Part shown: positions 50,912 to 59,414 of the stretch, in pieces
How the letters are laid out: every line of letters starts with the position of its first letter
Numbering within the stretch: the stretch's first letter is position 1
NCBI RefSeq assembly: GCF_000013745.1
Contig: NC_007925.1
Location: forward strand, 1,736,001-1,800,000
Source: Rhodopseudomonas_A palustris_F
GTDB lineage: Bacteria > Pseudomonadota > Alphaproteobacteria > Rhizobiales > Xanthobacteraceae
Direction of reading: 5' to 3'
Length of the DNA: 64,000 nt
Program-made: the position numbers and the translations under genes
The notes under the pieces: generated by a model
What the model was told of the DNA's origin: nothing
Database searches by the model: none
The model's input: only the letters and a program-made list of their open reading frames with translations

Positions 50912-52168
50912 ATGACTGAGCGTAAAGTTGATGTTTTGGTGCTCGGCGCCGGCGTTGTCGGCGTCAGCGCGGCGCTGCATCTGCAGCAGCGCGGCCGCGA
51001 CGTGGTGCTGGTCGACAAGCACGACCAGGCCGGCGAGGAGACCAGTTACGGCAATGCCGGGCTGATCGAATGCGCCTCGGTGTTCCCCTACATCTTCCCG
51101 CGCGATCTGCGCCACTTCCTGCGCTATTCGCTGAACCGCTCCACCGACGTGCACTACCAATTATCCGGTCTGCCGGACTATCTGCTGTGGCTGATCCGCT
51201 ATTTCCTGGCGTCGTCGCCGCAACGGTCGCTGCACAGCGCGATGGCGGCGTTGCCGTTGATCCGGCGCAGCCTCACCGAGCATGAAGCCTTGATCGAGCA
51301 GGCCGGCGTGCCGCAGCTGTTGCGCCGCACCGGCTGGACCAAACTGTTCCGCTCCGAGGCCTCGATGGCGCGCAGCCTCACCGAGCTGGAGCGCGCGCGT
51401 GCGTTCGGCGTCGACGGCGAGGTGCTCGACGCCAAGGCCATCGCCCAGCGCGAGCCCAATCTATCCGGCCCGTTTGCAGGCGCTATTCATTGGCCGGAGC
51501 CGGGCTTCATTCCCGACCCCGGTGCGCTGGTGAAAGCCTACGCCGCGCTGTTCCAACGCAACGGCGGGCGGTTCAGTCACGGCGACGCGCGCCTGCTCGA
51601 GCAAGACGGCGCGCTGTGGCGGCTGGCGTTGGCCGACGGCTCCAGCGTCGCCGCGCGCGAGGTGGTGGTGGCGCTCGGGCCGTGGTCGGACCTGGTGTTC
51701 CGCAAGCTCGGTTATCGCATCCCGCTCGGCGTCAAGCGCGGCTATCACCAGCATTTCGTGCCGCGCGGCAACGCCGTGCTCGGGCATCCGGTGCTGGACT
51801 CCGACCGCGGCTATCTGCTGGCGCCGATGAACAAGGGCATTCGCCTCACTACCGGCGCGGAGTTCGCGCGCCGCGACGCGCCGCCGTCGCCGGTGCAGAT
51901 CGAACGCGCGACGCCGCTCGCGCGTGAACTGTTTCCGCTTGGCGAAGCGATCGAGGCCACACCGTGGATGGGCGCGCGGCCGTGCCTGCCCGACATGCTG
52001 CCGGTGTTGGGCCCTGCGCCGCGGCATCCCGGATTGTGGTTCGACTTCGGCCATCAGCATCACGGCCTGACGCTCGGCCCCGCCACCGGCCGCTTGCTGG
52101 CGGAAATGATCACCGGCGAGCAGCCGTTTGCCGACCCGAAGCCGTTTTCGGTCGAGCGGTTCGGCTGA
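50912..52168 (+). CDS. FAD-dependent D-amino-acid dehydrogenase (DadA-like)
   Basis: A 418-residue flavoprotein of the DAO family. The FAD fold is DVLVLGAGVVGVSAALHLQQ, and DQAGEETSYGNAGLIECASV is the hallmark of DadA-type dehydrogenases. GYHQHFVPRGNAVLGHPVLD, KGIRLTTGAEFARRDA, and WFDFGHQHHGLTLGPATGRL complete the substrate domain. It oxidises D-amino acids to keto acids, passing electrons to the respiratory chain. The ATG at 50912 is preferred to the adjacent GTG. It follows the RND pump by about 30 bases and may be cotranscribed, without an obvious shared role. Confidence 0.88.
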   Translation: MTERKVDVLVLGAGVVGVSAALHLQQRGRDVVLVDKHDQAGEETSYGNAGLIECASVFPYIFPRDLRHFLRYSLNRSTDVHYQLSGLPDYLLWLIRYFLASSPQRSLHSAMAALPLIRRSLTEHEALIEQAGVPQLLRRTGWTKLFRSEASMARSLTELERARAFGVDGEVLDAKAIAQREPNLSGPFAGAIHWPEPGFIPDPGALVKAYAALFQRNGGRFSHGDARLLEQDGALWRLALADGSSVAAREVVVALGPWSDLVFRKLGYRIPLGVKRGYHQHFVPRGNAVLGHPVLDSDRGYLLAPMNKGIRLTTGAEFARRDAPPSPVQIERATPLARELFPLGEAIEATPWMGARPCLPDMLPVLGPAPRHPGLWFDFGHQHHGLTLGPATGRLLAEMITGEQPFADPKPFSVERFG

Positions 52169-52277
52169 TCTGCCGTGCATCTCAGACCGCTTGCATCCCA
52201 CCGGTTGTCGCGGCGATACTGCGCGCGCCGTTCAGCCCGGTTCGGCGGGGCGGCGATCAAAGCAGTCAGGAGCGAAT

Positions 52278-52532
52278 ATGAAAGTCAATGTCGAGATCGA
52301 TTGCACGCCATTGGAAGCCCGGCAGTTCTTCGGTCTCCCCGACGTGCAGCCGATGCAGGTTGCCGTGATGGATAAGCTGCAGCAACAGATGACGGCCAAC
52401 ATCGACAAGGTCTCGCCCGAGGCGCTGATGCAGAGCTGGTTCACCTTCGATCCCAAGCTCGCCGAGCGGTTTCAAGACATGTTCGTAACGATGACCGGCC
52501 TTGGCGGCAGCATGACCAAGGACAAGAAGTAG
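52278..52532 (+). CDS. DUF6489-family small protein
   Basis: An 84-residue cytoplasmic protein starting MKVNVEIDCTPLEARQFFGL and continuing PDVQPMQVAVMDKLQQQMTA. That opening, together with WFTFDPKLAERFQDMF, matches what I recall as DUF6489. No function is known; related genes often lie near hydrolase or polyhydroxyalkanoate genes, and granule association has been suggested. AGGAG precedes the start. An alpha/beta hydrolase gene follows 21 bases later. Confidence 0.65.
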   Translation: MKVNVEIDCTPLEARQFFGLPDVQPMQVAVMDKLQQQMTANIDKVSPEALMQSWFTFDPKLAERFQDMFVTMTGLGGSMTKDKK

Positions 52533-52553
52533 CAGCGAGGTTCACCTGGCTCG

Positions 52554-53342
52554 ATGCCCGATCCCGCGCCGTCGACGCCGCCGCTTCGTCCGCCCAGCCT
52601 CGGGCTGTTGCTGGCCGAGGCCCGCAGCCTGCTCGAGCTGAACGCCAGCCTGCTGCTGGCGCCGCTGTTGATGCAGGCGCCGAAGGGTGATGGCCATCCG
52701 GTGCTGGTGCTGCCCGGACTGTTGGCGAGCGATCTGTCCACAGCGCTGCTGCGCCGCTTCTTGAAACATCTCGGCTATCACAGCTTCGCCTGGGGGCTCG
52801 GCCGCAACATCGGCGGCGTCTATGGGATGCGCGCCAAGCTCGACGAACGGCTGCGCCGGATCCACGATCTCACCGGCCGCAAGGTCAGCCTGGTCGGCTG
52901 GAGCCTCGGCGGCGTCTATGCGCGCGATCTCGCGCTGCACCGGCCGGAACTGGTACGCAACGTCATCACGCTCGGCAGCCCGTTCGCGCGTGATCTCACC
53001 GCCACCAATGGCCGGTGGGTCTACGAAAGACTGTCCGGCGAGAGCCTCGACAATGTCGCGGCGGCGGATCTGCAGGCGCTGGCCGGCGCGCTGCCGGTGC
53101 CGACCACCTCGATCTATTCGCGCGGCGACGGCATCGTGAACTGGCGCACCAGCGTGCTGCAGCCGTCGGCCACCGCGGAAAACATCGAGGTCTGTCTCGC
53201 CAGCCACATCGGGCTCACGGTGAATGCGGCGGTGCTGTGGGCGGTCGCCGACCGGCTGGCGCAGCCGGAGGGCACGTTCCGGCCGTTCGAGCGCGGCGGT
53301 CCGTTCGCCATCGCCTATGCGCGGCCACAGCCGGCCAAGTAA
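52554..53342 (+). CDS. Alpha/beta hydrolase (lipase/esterase type)
   Basis: A 262-residue hydrolase with the nucleophile motif SLVGWSLGGVYARDLALHRP. The N-terminal region is proline-rich. HPVLVLPGLLASDLSTALLR contributes the first strand and oxyanion site, and TSIYSRGDGIVNWRTSVLQP supplies the acid residue; VCLASHIGLTVNAAVLWAVA gives the histidine. Such proteins cleave lipid or ester bonds, and the GWSLGG-type nucleophile is common in this group. There is no signal peptide. It lies between the DUF6489 gene and an epoxide hydrolase, all on the plus strand with short gaps. Confidence 0.85.
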   Translation: MPDPAPSTPPLRPPSLGLLLAEARSLLELNASLLLAPLLMQAPKGDGHPVLVLPGLLASDLSTALLRRFLKHLGYHSFAWGLGRNIGGVYGMRAKLDERLRRIHDLTGRKVSLVGWSLGGVYARDLALHRPELVRNVITLGSPFARDLTATNGRWVYERLSGESLDNVAAADLQALAGALPVPTTSIYSRGDGIVNWRTSVLQPSATAENIEVCLASHIGLTVNAAVLWAVADRLAQPEGTFRPFERGGPFAIAYARPQPAK

Positions 53343-53392
53343 TCGCGCACGCGCCTGAAGGCGCGGCGAAGAATGTGTTGGGAGGAGTTGCG

Positions 53393-54388
53393 ATGATCGA
53401 GATGCCGCCGCTGCAATTTGCGTCGAGCAACGGAATCCGGATCGGCTACTACGACGCCGGGCCGGCCACCGACACCCCGCCGCTGGTGCTGTGCCATGGC
53501 TGGCCGGAGCTGGCGTTTTCCTGGCGGCACCAGATCAAGGCGCTGAGCGAAGCCGGCATCCGGGTGATCGCGCCGGACCAGCGCGGCTTTGGCGCAAGCG
53601 ATCGGCCGCAACCGGTCGAGGCCTACGACATCGAGCAACTCACCGGCGATCTGGTCGGGCTGCTCGATCATCTCGCCATCGACAAGGCGATTTTCGTCGG
53701 CCACGACTGGGGCGGCTTCGTGGTCTGGCAGATGCCGCTACGGCATCCGACCCGCGTCGCCGGCGTGGTCGGCATCAACACCCCGCACACCGCGCGGCCG
53801 CCGAACGATCCTGTCGCAATTTTCCGCAAGCGGTTCGGCGACAGCATGTACATCGTGCAGTTTCAGGATCCGGCGCGCGAGCCGGACCGGATCTTCGCCA
53901 GCCGGGTAGAGCAGACCTTCGACGTTTTCATGAAGAAGCCGCTGCCGCGCAAACAGGGCGTTGTGGCCGAGGGCCTCGCGGCAGCCGACGGCGACGCGGC
54001 GAAACCCAATCTGGCGTTTCCGCAGATGGTGCTGGCCTATGACGCCAGCCGCGACACGCGCGAGCCGATCCTGTCGCCGCAGGAAAAGCAGGTGTTCGTC
54101 GATACCTACAGCGCCACCGGCTTCACCGGCGGCATCAACTGGTATCGCAACATGACGCGCAACTGGCAGCGCTCGGCCGATCTCGATCTCATCGTGCGGG
54201 TGCCGTCGCTGATGATCATGGCCGAGAACGACGCGGTGCTGCCGCCGTCCGCGGCCGACGGCATGGAAAAGCTGGTGCCGGATCTGGAGAAATATCTGGT
54301 GCGCGACTGCGGCCACTGGACCCAGCAGGAAAAGCCCGACGAAGTCAGCGCCAAGCTGATCGAATGGCGGCGCCGGCGGTTCGGGTAG
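53393..54388 (+). CDS. Epoxide hydrolase-like alpha/beta hydrolase
   Basis: A 331-residue hydrolase with the nucleophile aspartate Asp105 in IFVGHDWGGFVVWQMPLRHP. The oxyanion motif HGWPE (35-39), the DQRGFGASDRPQ strand, and HWTQQEKPDEV (catalytic histidine region) together define the epoxide hydrolase subfamily, which opens epoxides to diols. Cap-domain residues around 130-240 include two tyrosines (MYIVQ and YSATGFTGGINWY). The ATG at 53393 follows GGAGGAG at good spacing. Haloalkane dehalogenases share the fold, but the HGWPE motif and size favour the epoxide group. Confidence 0.9.
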   Translation: MIEMPPLQFASSNGIRIGYYDAGPATDTPPLVLCHGWPELAFSWRHQIKALSEAGIRVIAPDQRGFGASDRPQPVEAYDIEQLTGDLVGLLDHLAIDKAIFVGHDWGGFVVWQMPLRHPTRVAGVVGINTPHTARPPNDPVAIFRKRFGDSMYIVQFQDPAREPDRIFASRVEQTFDVFMKKPLPRKQGVVAEGLAAADGDAAKPNLAFPQMVLAYDASRDTREPILSPQEKQVFVDTYSATGFTGGINWYRNMTRNWQRSADLDLIVRVPSLMIMAENDAVLPPSAADGMEKLVPDLEKYLVRDCGHWTQQEKPDEVSAKLIEWRRRRFG

Positions 54389-54417
54389 GGCAGAGCGAGA
54401 GCAGCTCCAAGTTCCAC

Positions 54418-55163
54418 GTCATCCTGAGTGTCTGACCAAAAAGCGATCAATAAAATCAGGCGTCAACGCGTCATGGCGAGCAGCTTTTGCGACGAAGCCA
54501 TCCAGGGCGACGCACCCCGCAAAAAAAGTGCGGATAGCAATCCCCGCGTTTTCGACGTCGCTTATGATCACCCCGTCCTCGCTCACGAGGGGCGCTTCTC
54601 GAGGGCGCTCATGAGGCGGAGCGAGGATGCGGTGTCCTGCGCGCGCGGTTCGCACCCGCAAGCCCGGGACGCCCCGGGTCGCCGTCCGGGCCTACTACGG
54701 GGCTCTGCCACTTGCTGGTTGGCTGGACGCGGGACAGGTGAAGGCGGGGGAAAGCCCGCCGGATCGGCGGTGCGGAGTGCATCGCGCCTGTCCCCGGAAG
54801 CACGGTCCTGGGGTCGACAAATCCCGCGATGGAGCGCCGCAAGGCGTGCGCGGCCTTTCGCTGCTTGCGAGCAGCGCCGGGCAGCGCCACTCAATCACGG
54901 TTGCGCCTTGCGGCGCTCCGTCCCCCTCACCTGGCGAGGGGGAAACTAACAGCTCCCCTCGCGCAAGGCGTTGCGCGAGAACGATCGCGCGTGGGCTGAT
55001 CGTTATCGGACGTGGCTGTTTGACAATTTGCATGGCGATGGATGGCGAGGCGCGACGCGTCGCCTGAAGCGCTTGACGCAAGCCGCGCGCCGTCATCCTG
55101 AATGCCGGACCGAAAAAGCCATCAATGAAATTCGGCGTTAACCCCGTCATTGCGAGGACGTGG
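54418..55163 (+). other. Structured non-coding element 2 between degenerate direct repeats
   Basis: Two roughly 70-bp degenerate direct copies (54418-54487 and 55092-55163, both beginning GTCATCCTGA) flank a 600-bp stretch without a credible gene. It contains strong stems: 16 bp (54831-54846 with 54904-54919), a GCGGGACAGG/CCTGTCCC pair near 54732 and 54787, GGCGGG...CCCGCC near 54751, and CCCCCTC...GAGGGGG near 54925. The tail GACGTGGCTGTTTGACA (55009-55025) is identical to the tail of element 1 at 11695-11711. This suggests a common ancestor or shared terminal signal. Strand is uncertain; function unknown. Confidence 0.5.
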
Positions 55164-55181
55164 TCAGAGAGCGCCTCAGCA

Positions 55182-56096
55182 TCACGCCGCTTTTGCCCCA
55201 TGCGCGTGTTTGGCGATCGCCTCGATGATGGTGCGCCACATCGGCATCGGCAGCGCGTGGCCCATGCCGTCGATCAACAGCCACTTGGCGCCGGGGATCG
55301 CCGCCACGGTGTCCTTGCCGGCCGCCGGGCGCACCAACGGATCGACGCTGCCGTGGATGACCAGGGTTGGCGCCTTGATCTGACGCAGCCGCGCCCTGCG
55401 ATTGCCCGACGCCAGCACCGCGCGCAACTGCCGTGCCACGCCCGCCGGATTGAGCCCGCGCGCGAAACTGCGCTCGGCGCGTTCGCGGTCCTTGGCTTCG
55501 TCCTGCGGAAAGTGACCGACCCGCAGCACCTTCCAGGTCTGCGCGAAACGGGCGATGTAGGCCTCGCGGGTGGTCGGCGGCGGCGCCATCAGCATCGCGG
55601 CGGCCTCGCGGGTCGGATAGGGCAGCCGCGGATTGCCGGTGGTCGACATGATCGAGGTCAGCGTGCGCACCCGCTCTGGATGCAGGATCGCGGTTTCCTG
55701 CGCGATCATGCCGCCCATTGAGGCGCCGACGATATGCGCCGAAGCGATGCCGAGTGCGTCGAGCAGGCCGGCCACATCGTTGGCCATGTCCTGCAGCCGA
55801 TAGGGCGCGGCGATCGGAATGTGCAGGAAGCGCTGCTTGAACAACTCCGTCGCGGTCAGCCGCTTCTCACCGGAGAACTTGCTGGAATGGCCGATGTCAC
55901 GGTTGTCGAAGCGGATCACCCGGAAGCCGCGGTGGGCGAGCTGCCGGCAGAACTCATCGTCCCACAGGATCATCTGGGCGCCGAGCCCCATGATCAGGAG
56001 CAGCGGCTCGGCATCGGTGGCGCCGAAGATCTCGTAGCAGACCTCGATACCGTTGGCCTTGGCCAGTTGCGGCGGCTGATGCGGAACGTCGTTCAC
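55182..56096 (-). CDS. Alpha/beta hydrolase
   Basis: A 304-residue hydrolase with nucleophile motif HIVGASMGGMIAQETAILHP and oxyanion/strand region PLLLIMGLGAQMILWDDEFC. VIRFDNRDIGHSSKF is typical of a subfamily that includes aclacinomycin methylesterase-like enzymes. VIHGSVDPLVRPAAG and WLLIDGMGHALPMPMW supply the acid and histidine residues. The substrate is unknown. The GTG at 56096 with a GGAGG site is chosen because family homology starts there; the frame runs on to 56297 without homologous sequence. Confidence 0.85.
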   Translation of the reverse strand: MNDVPHQPPQLAKANGIEVCYEIFGATDAEPLLLIMGLGAQMILWDDEFCRQLAHRGFRVIRFDNRDIGHSSKFSGEKRLTATELFKQRFLHIPIAAPYRLQDMANDVAGLLDALGIASAHIVGASMGGMIAQETAILHPERVRTLTSIMSTTGNPRLPYPTREAAAMLMAPPPTTREAYIARFAQTWKVLRVGHFPQDEAKDRERAERSFARGLNPAGVARQLRAVLASGNRRARLRQIKAPTLVIHGSVDPLVRPAAGKDTVAAIPGAKWLLIDGMGHALPMPMWRTIIEAIAKHAHGAKAA

Positions 56097-56256
56097 CGAG
56101 ACCTCCAAATTGTTGCGAAAACCTATCGCAGGAAAGCCCGCCGCAGAAGCTGCATGCTGCCGCAGCACAACCGCGATATTGACCGCACCATTGCAACCGT
56201 ATCGAATATCCAGAAGGGGCTTACACGGCAGCCGCCGTCCACCGAGGGAGCCGCCA

Positions 56257-56634
56257 ATGGCCAAAGCCAGCGACCCAACCGAGCTGTGGCGCAACATGCT
56301 GGGCGAGATGTCGAAGGGCGTCCAGGCCTTCGCTCACCAGGCGATGGCGTCGCCGGAATTCAACAAGGTGATCACCGAAGTCGGTGGCGTCTCCGCCGAC
56401 GCGCAGAAGCAACTCGGCGAGCTGATGGAGCGTTATCTGACCGGTATGAACCTGCCGAGCCGCGCCCAGCTCAGCGATTTTGGCGCGCGGCTCGAGGCGA
56501 TCGAAACCCAATTGCACGAGATCACGCAGCTGCTGCAGCAGATGCAAGGTGCCGTGACGTCTCCCGGACCTGAGATGCCCGCGTCGTCCAAACCGCCGCG
56601 CGGCAAACGACCGCCTGCGGCGAAAGGGCCATAA
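56257..56634 (+). CDS. Small phasin-like/PHA synthase subunit-like protein
   Basis: A 125-residue, mostly helical protein starting MAKASDPTELWRNMLGEMSK. The middle (QKQLGELMERYLTGMNLPSR) resembles the PhaE/PhaR-like subunits or phasin-like proteins of polyhydroxyalkanoate granules, and the tail is proline/lysine-rich. No enzyme motif is visible. It lies 200 bases upstream of a phasin gene on the same strand, consistent with a small granule-protein cluster. It is divergent from the neighbouring hydrolase gene and overlaps none of its coding region. Confidence 0.6.
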   Translation: MAKASDPTELWRNMLGEMSKGVQAFAHQAMASPEFNKVITEVGGVSADAQKQLGELMERYLTGMNLPSRAQLSDFGARLEAIETQLHEITQLLQQMQGAVTSPGPEMPASSKPPRGKRPPAAKGP

Positions 56635-56836
56635 AGCCTTCGCCCATGACCAGGACGCTTGGCTGAGGGATCGGCCGAACCACCCAGGCGTGCATTTCCA
56701 TCAGAGTTCACGTAAATGTGACTGCCGCGGCGCACCATCCAATGTTGCAGCGCACCATTAACCATGAGATAACACGGTGGCCCGGGCCACTCAGGACGGG
56801 AAAAAAACCATAGCTCTACACCGAGGATGGAAGCCC

Positions 56837-57346
56837 ATGAACGATGAAACCCATACGTCTTACCAGCGCGAGACCCAGTCCGACACTGCGGTGCTGGACA
56901 GCGTCAATCAGGCCTTCACCCCGGTCACCGACGCGCTGAAGAACATCCAGAATCTGGACGTTCCGGAAGCCACCCGCGACTTCGTCAAGCGGGCCGCCGG
57001 CACCGCCAAGGAAAAGGCCGCCGACATCCACGCCGGCTCCGAGAAAGTCACCGCCGTGATCGAGAGCGCGGTGTCGAACTCGGTCGCCGAAGCCGCCAAG
57101 ATCAGCCGCAACATCCAGCACGCGATTTATCAGGACGCGGAAGCGTTCTTCGCGGGCATCGACAAGCTTGCCTCCGCCAAGTCGGTCAACGAAGTGGTGC
57201 AGATCCAATCCGATCTGGTTCGCTCGCAGGGTGAAGTTCTGATCTCGCGCGCCAAGTCGGCCACCGAATATCTCGGCAGACTGGTCACCGACAGCGCCAG
57301 AACCGCACAGGACAACCTTGACAAGGTCTACAGCAAGACCGCCTGA
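56837..57346 (+). CDS. Phasin
   Basis: A 169-residue phasin, a helical protein that coats polyhydroxyalkanoate granules. Residues 40-165 show the family pattern: DFVKRAAGTAKEKAADIHAG, VEIQ-type VVQIQSDLVRSQGEVLISRA, and LGRLVTDSARTAQDNLDKVY. The N-terminal 25 residues are polar. The ATG at 56837 matches the family's start; upstream in-frame sequence is not homologous. An intrinsic terminator follows the stop after 26 bases, so this gene ends its transcript. Confidence 0.88.
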   Translation: MNDETHTSYQRETQSDTAVLDSVNQAFTPVTDALKNIQNLDVPEATRDFVKRAAGTAKEKAADIHAGSEKVTAVIESAVSNSVAEAAKISRNIQHAIYQDAEAFFAGIDKLASAKSVNEVVQIQSDLVRSQGEVLISRAKSATEYLGRLVTDSARTAQDNLDKVYSKTA

Positions 57347-57372
57347 GCGCTTCTTCGATATCGGATGCTCGA

Positions 57373-57397
57373 GGCCCGCGGTTGCGGGCCTTTTTTT
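57373..57397 (+). terminator. Intrinsic terminator of the phasin gene
   Basis: A 7-bp stem GGCCCGC/GCGGGCC (57373-57379 with 57384-57390) is followed by seven T residues (57391-57397). Confidence 0.88.
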
Positions 57398-57638
57398 GCG
57401 CCGGCGTCGACCGCGAAGCGCTCCGGTCGGGATGCGGCGGAATTGGATTCCGGTGCTGAAATCTGCCAGCAAGGCTGCCGCTGAATCTCCCCTGCATCAG
57501 GCATGGTGGCGTCATCGCGCGACCGGGGGATCCTGAAGCGCGCTGATGACTTAGGTGTCGCCGGGCAGCCGCGCGCCGGCGGCGCGGGCTTGCCAAAACG
57601 CGATTTGCGACCAAGCATGCGTCGCGAAGCGACACGCC

Positions 57639-57842
57639 ATGACCGAAGCCAGGTTGCGCGACCAGATCTGCCGACTCGGCAGCTCGCTGTTCGAGCGCGG
57701 GCTGACGAGCGCGAAACTCTATCGGCTGCTACGCGGCCTCAACCCGCGCTATCTGACGCCGGCGCAGGTCGGCGATCTGATCGCGACCTTCGGGCTGACG
57801 GTGCCGGGGCATCTGGATGAGCATGACGCGACATCAACCTGA
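57639..57842 (+). pseudogene. Short chimeric ORF with a class II aldolase-like start
   Basis: A 67-residue frame beginning MTEARLRDQICRLGSSLFER and then GLTSAK. The first 25 residues look like the N-terminus of class II aldolase/adducin enzymes such as OtnC, where GLT is normally followed by GSSGNIS. Here the chain continues into unrelated sequence (NPRYLTPAQVGDLIATFGLT) and ends. The aldolase body and its zinc histidines are missing. It is probably a truncated remnant; alternatively it may be an unrelated small protein with a chance match. Confidence 0.4.
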
Positions 57843-57844
57843 GC

Positions 57845-57972
57845 GTCGTGATCCTGAGGCGCGAAGCCGCTCTTGCGGCGAGCCTCGACGGATGCGGCAA
57901 CAGGTGCTTGCGGCCCATCCTTCGAGACGCCCGGCTTTGCGCTGCGCGCTTCGCCGGGCTCCTCAGGATGAC
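57845..57972. repeat. Palindromic repeat family E, copy 2
   Basis: About 128 bp ending in CCTCAGGATGAC, with the internal CCCATCCTTCGAGACGCCCG arm identical to that of copy 1 at 16567. It sits just downstream of livF of the second transporter operon. Confidence 0.8.
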
Positions 57973-57994
57973 GGCGGGTGCGGAGCGAGGTGAA

Positions 57995-58699
57995 CTACAG
58001 CCCGAGATACGCCTTGCGGACGTCGGGGTTGTCGCCGATTTCGGCGGCGGTGCCCTGCATCAAGACCTTGCCGGTGCGCAGGATGTAGGCGCGGTCGGCG
58101 ATCTCCAGACATTCCGCCATGCGCTGCTCGACGATCAACACCGTCATGCCGGCGTCGCGGATCTTCTTCACCGCCTGGAAGATTTCGCTGACCAGTTTCG
58201 GCATGATGCCCTGCGACGGCTCGTCGAGCATCAACAGCCGCGGCCGGGTCATCAGCGCGCGGCCGATCGCCAGCATCTGTTGTTCGCCGCCGGACAACGT
58301 TTCGGCGCGCTGCTCGAGCCGCTCCTGCAGCCGGGGAAACAATTCGAACACCAGATCGAGCGGGCCGTCGCGGTCCGCCTCGTGGCGGAACATGTAGCTG
58401 CCGAGCCGCAGATTGTCGGCCACCGACAGCCGCGGAAACAGCCGGCGGTTCTCCGGCACATAGGCGATGCCGCGCGCGGTGATGACGTGCTGCTGCAGCC
58501 CGTCGATGCGCTGGCCGTCGAACGTCACCATGCCGGTGCGCGGCCGTTCGGCGCCGGCGATCGATTTCACCAGCGTCGATTTGCCGGCGCCGTTGGCGCC
58601 CGCCACCAGCACGACCTCGCCCTTGGCGATCTCGATGCTGACTTCGGAAATCGCGACCAGCCCCTGATACGAGGTGGTGACCTCATGCACCGACAGCAT
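57995..58699 (-). CDS. livF: Second transporter, LivF-type ATPase
   Basis: A 234-residue ABC ATPase with Walker A GANGAGKST, signature LSGGEQQMLAIGRAL and Walker B LLMLDEPSQGIMP. It begins MLSVHEVTTSYQGLVAISEV, and the last residues are VRKAYLGL, both characteristic of LivF-type proteins. Its start overlaps the livG end by 17 bases, so the genes are coupled. It is the last gene of the second transporter operon. Family members of this subtype also serve amide or urea uptake. Confidence 0.93.
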   Translation of the reverse strand: MLSVHEVTTSYQGLVAISEVSIEIAKGEVVLVAGANGAGKSTLVKSIAGAERPRTGMVTFDGQRIDGLQQHVITARGIAYVPENRRLFPRLSVADNLRLGSYMFRHEADRDGPLDLVFELFPRLQERLEQRAETLSGGEQQMLAIGRALMTRPRLLMLDEPSQGIMPKLVSEIFQAVKKIRDAGMTVLIVEQRMAECLEIADRAYILRTGKVLMQGTAAEIGDNPDVRKAYLGL

Positions 58700-59414
58700 G
58701 ACGATCTCCCAAATAGGCGCTGATAACTTTCGGATCGCGAACGATATCGGCCGGCTTGCCTTCGACCAGCACCTTGCCGAGATCGAGCACGATGGCGCGA
58801 TCGACCAGCGGCATTACGATTTCCATGACATGTTCCACCATCAACACGGTGACGCCGGTGGCGCGCACCCGGCGCACCAGTTCGACGCCGGTCTGCGCCT
58901 CGAGCGGCGTCAAGCCAGTCAACACCTCGTCGAGCAAGAGCAGCTTCGGCTCGGTGGCGAGCGCGCGGGCGACCTCGAGCCGGCGCTTCTCCGAGGGAAT
59001 GAGTTCGCTGGCCAGCACGTTGGCGCGCGCCGCGAGCCCGGTGAATTCCAAGACCTCATAGGCCTTGCGGCGGGCCTCGCGCATCACCGTGGTGCGGATC
59101 AAGGCGCCAACCACGACATTATCGATCACCGTCATGGTCTCGAAGCTCTTCACCACCTGGAAGGTGCGGGCGATGCCGCGCTGGCAGCGTTGCGCCGCCG
59201 GCAGCCGGGTGACGTCTTCGCCGTTGAACAGGATCGACCCTTGGGTCGGCGGCAGCACGCCGGCGATCAGGTTGAACAGCGTCGATTTGCCGGCGCCGTT
59301 CGGCCCGATCAGTCCGACGATCTCGCCGGGCTCGACCGCGATCGAGATGTCGCTATTCGCAACCAGGCCGCCGAAGCGCTGCCAGACGCCTTTGGTTTCC
59401 AACAATGCGGTCAT
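58683..59414 (-). CDS. livG: Second transporter, LivG-type ATPase
   Basis: A 243-residue ABC ATPase. Walker A is GPNGAGKST, the Q-loop region FQVVKSFETMTVIDN, and Walker B LLLLDEVLTGLTP. In the last of these, valine replaces the usual proline after DE (DEV instead of DEP), and the LSGG signature is degenerate (LIPSEKRRLEVARAL), as in many LivG proteins. It begins MTALLETKGVWQRFGGLVAN. The start overlaps livM by four bases. The frame reads far upstream but only as a shadow of livM. Confidence 0.92.
   Translation of the reverse strand: MTALLETKGVWQRFGGLVANSDISIAVEPGEIVGLIGPNGAGKSTLFNLIAGVLPPTQGSILFNGEDVTRLPAAQRCQRGIARTFQVVKSFETMTVIDNVVVGALIRTTVMREARRKAYEVLEFTGLAARANVLASELIPSEKRRLEVARALATEPKLLLLDEVLTGLTPLEAQTGVELVRRVRATGVTVLMVEHVMEIVMPLVDRAIVLDLGKVLVEGKPADIVRDPKVISAYLGDRHAVGA

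Noticed and set aside
54428..54949. 173-codon plus-strand frame in element 2
   Set aside because: It covers structured repeat DNA and has no coherent protein composition.
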